NCBI RefSeq assembly: GCF_000021965.1
Contig: NC_011832.1
Span: forward strand, 806,001 to 870,000
DNA length: 64,000 nucleotides
Origin: Methanosphaerula palustris E1-9c
GTDB taxonomy: Archaea > Halobacteriota > Methanomicrobia > Methanomicrobiales > Methanospirillaceae
Direction of reading: 5' to 3'
The translations under genes and the position numbers were made by a program. A model generated the notes under the pieces. That model had not been told where the DNA came from and searched no databases. It saw only the letters and a list, made by a program, of their open reading frames with translations. Position 1 is the first letter of the stretch; every line of letters starts with the position of its first letter. This document shows positions 62,560 through 64,000 of this stretch, piece after piece.

Positions 62560-64000
62560 ATGTATGATCCAATTGCGATAAAGAAGGTGGCAGAGAAGCG
62601 GGCGCTGGACAGGACCAGCCAGATGATGATCGAGAAGACGATCGAAGACGGTGTCGAGACCGCCTGGGACCGGCTGCAGGCGCAGCAGCCGCAGTGCGGG
62701 TTCGGGCAGCTCGGGCTCTGCTGCAACAACTGCTCGATGGGACCCTGTCGGATCGATCCCTTCGGCGGAACGCCGACGCGGGGTGTCTGCGGGGCGACGG
62801 CGGACACGATCGTGGCGAGGAACCTGCTCGACGACCTCGCCGTCGGTGCGGCCTCCCACTCGGATCACGGCCGGGAGGTCGTCGAGACGCTCCTCCATAC
62901 CGCAGAGGGGAAGGCCCAGGGTTACCAGATCACGGATGCGGTGAAGTTGCACCTGATCGCCGAGGAGTACGGGATTCCGACCGAGGGCCGGGATGACGCA
63001 GCGATCGCCGGCGACCTCGCCCGGGGGATGCTCGAGGAGTTCGGATCGATCAAGAACCGGATCCAGCTGGTTGACCGGGCCCCGGAGAAGACCCGGAAGG
63101 TCTGGCAGGATCTGAACATCACTCCCCGGGGCGTGGACCGGGAGGTCGTGGAGGCGATGCACCGGGTGCATATGGGGGTCGACGCCGATTATCTGAACAT
63201 CCTGCTGCATGCGATGCGGACCTCGCTCTCTGACGGCTGGGGCGGGTCGATGATGGCGACCGACTGCTCCGATATCCTCTTCGGGACCCCGACGCCGGTC
63301 ACTTCCTTGGCGAACCTGGGCACGCTCAGCAGGGATAAAGTCAATATCGTCCTCCACGGACACAACCCGGTCCTCTCCGAGATGATCCTCAAGGCGGTGG
63401 AGGAGCCGGCGGCCAAGGAGGCGGCCCGGGCGAAGGGTGCGGCCGGCATCAACCTGGTGGGGATGTGCTGCACCGGGAACGAGGTGCTGATGAGGCACGG
63501 GATCCCGATCGCCGGCACGATCCTGGACCAGGAACTGGCCATCGCCACCGGAGCCGTGGAGGTGATGGTGATCGATTACCAGTGCATCTTCCCGTCCATC
63601 ACGGCGACGGCCAGCTGTTATCACACGAAGGTCGTGGCGACCAGTGAGAAATCCAAGGTGCCGGGTTCGATCTACAAGGAGTTCAGGCCCGAGACGGCGC
63701 TGGACACGGCCAGGGAGATCGTGGGGATGGCGATCGAGAACTTCGCCGCCAGGGACCCGAACCGGGTCAGGATCCCGGACCGGCCGGTCCAGATGATGGC
63801 CGGGTTCTCTGAGGAGGCGATCAGAAAGGCCCTCGGAGGTACCTATAAACCTTTGATCGATGCGATCGTCGCCGGCACGATCAAGGGGGTTGTCGGGGTT
63901 GTCGGCTGCAACAACCCGAAGATCAAACAGGACTCAGGACATATCGCCCTCGGCAGGGAACTGATCAGGCGGAACATTCTCGTCGTCGAGACCGGGTGTG
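62560..64000 (+). CDS. cooS: Ni-CO dehydrogenase CooS/AcsA (partial)
   Basis: The gene runs off the right edge after 480 codons of about 630. It encodes the homodimeric Ni-Fe CODH that interconverts CO and CO2. Visible clusters: CGFGQLGLCCNNCSMGPCRI (D- and B-cluster cysteines), then LHGHNPVLSEM (C-cluster His), NLVGMCCTGNEVLMRHG, VIDYQCIFPS and VVGCNNPK (C-cluster cysteines), ending at VVETGC. The pattern follows bacterial CooS/AcsA, not the larger archaeal CdhA. ggagg 9 bases ahead picks ATG 62560. With AcsB at 10.3 kb it would form the bacterial CODH/ACS. Confidence 0.95.
   Translation, partial: MYDPIAIKKVAEKRALDRTSQMMIEKTIEDGVETAWDRLQAQQPQCGFGQLGLCCNNCSMGPCRIDPFGGTPTRGVCGATADTIVARNLLDDLAVGAASHSDHGREVVETLLHTAEGKAQGYQITDAVKLHLIAEEYGIPTEGRDDAAIAGDLARGMLEEFGSIKNRIQLVDRAPEKTRKVWQDLNITPRGVDREVVEAMHRVHMGVDADYLNILLHAMRTSLSDGWGGSMMATDCSDILFGTPTPVTSLANLGTLSRDKVNIVLHGHNPVLSEMILKAVEEPAAKEAARAKGAAGINLVGMCCTGNEVLMRHGIPIAGTILDQELAIATGAVEVMVIDYQCIFPSITATASCYHTKVVATSEKSKVPGSIYKEFRPETALDTAREIVGMAIENFAARDPNRVRIPDRPVQMMAGFSEEAIRKALGGTYKPLIDAIVAGTIKGVVGVVGCNNPKIKQDSGHIALGRELIRRNILVVETGC

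Noticed and set aside
1-64000. CRISPR arrays, insertion sequences and restriction systems
   Set aside because: No regularly spaced repeats, transposase or defence-gene signatures were found; the only long repeats are the beta-helix blocks and the coding 36-bp array.

Overview
The window looks like a chromosome segment of a methanogenic euryarchaeon, most probably of the order Methanomicrobiales. It carries archaeal replication genes (PCNA, the large primase subunit), a VAT/CDC48 ATPase, a tRNA gene without encoded CCA, TATA-type promoters and a complete set of CODH/ACS genes. No rRNA, CRISPR array, transposase or integrase was seen. The order is inferred from gene content; no database was searched.

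Left core region (1-18.6 kb): a partial RlmE-type rRNA methyltransferase; PCNA and PriL in tandem; a small membrane protein; a NUDIX NAD pyrophosphatase; a leftward gluconeogenic operon (class I aldolase, class I fructose-1,6-bisphosphatase, and a remnant of the archaeal bifunctional FBP aldolase/phosphatase lacking catalytic segments); Hsp20 and VAT; and 5-formyl-THF cyclo-ligase. A rightward six-gene operon follows: acsB, acsD, acsC, acsV, a core-MetE-like methyltransferase and cooC. AcsB is the long bacterial form rather than the short CdhC form of Methanosarcina. A tRNA-Thr(CGU) closes this region.

Surface-polysaccharide island (18.6-61.7 kb): a mosaic, visibly more AT-rich stretch. It holds four paralogous secreted beta-helix proteins (19.1, 22.7, 41.3 reversed, 52.0 kb). 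Between them lie nucleotide-sugar genes resembling the WbpA/B/D/E set (37.1-39.5 and 25.4-27.1 kb), an eight-gene leftward MoxR/DUF58/DUF4129/DUF4350/DUF1616 membrane group (29.2-37.0 kb), glycosyltransferases, a Wzx-like flippase, a protein joining an FrhB-type Fe-S region to a beta-propeller, a polysaccharide pyruvyl transferase, two polysaccharide deacetylases and a FemAB-like transferase. A tightly overlapping set follows (DUF354, LmbE deacetylase, ATP-grasp, PHP), then asparagine synthase and a GT4. The island ends with a secreted NHL-propeller protein carrying a dockerin-like tail.

Right edge (61.9-64 kb): cooF and the start of cooS, the CODH that would complete the Wood-Ljungdahl machinery of the left region. 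The two halves of the CODH/ACS system are thus about 43 kb apart with the glycan island between them.

The most unusual items are the FrhB-propeller fusion, the bacterial-type ACS operon with a MetE-like protein where acsE is expected, the degenerate FBP aldolase/phosphatase, the beta-helix genes forming inverted repeats around glycan modules, and a 30-bp element repeated exactly ahead of two glycan genes.
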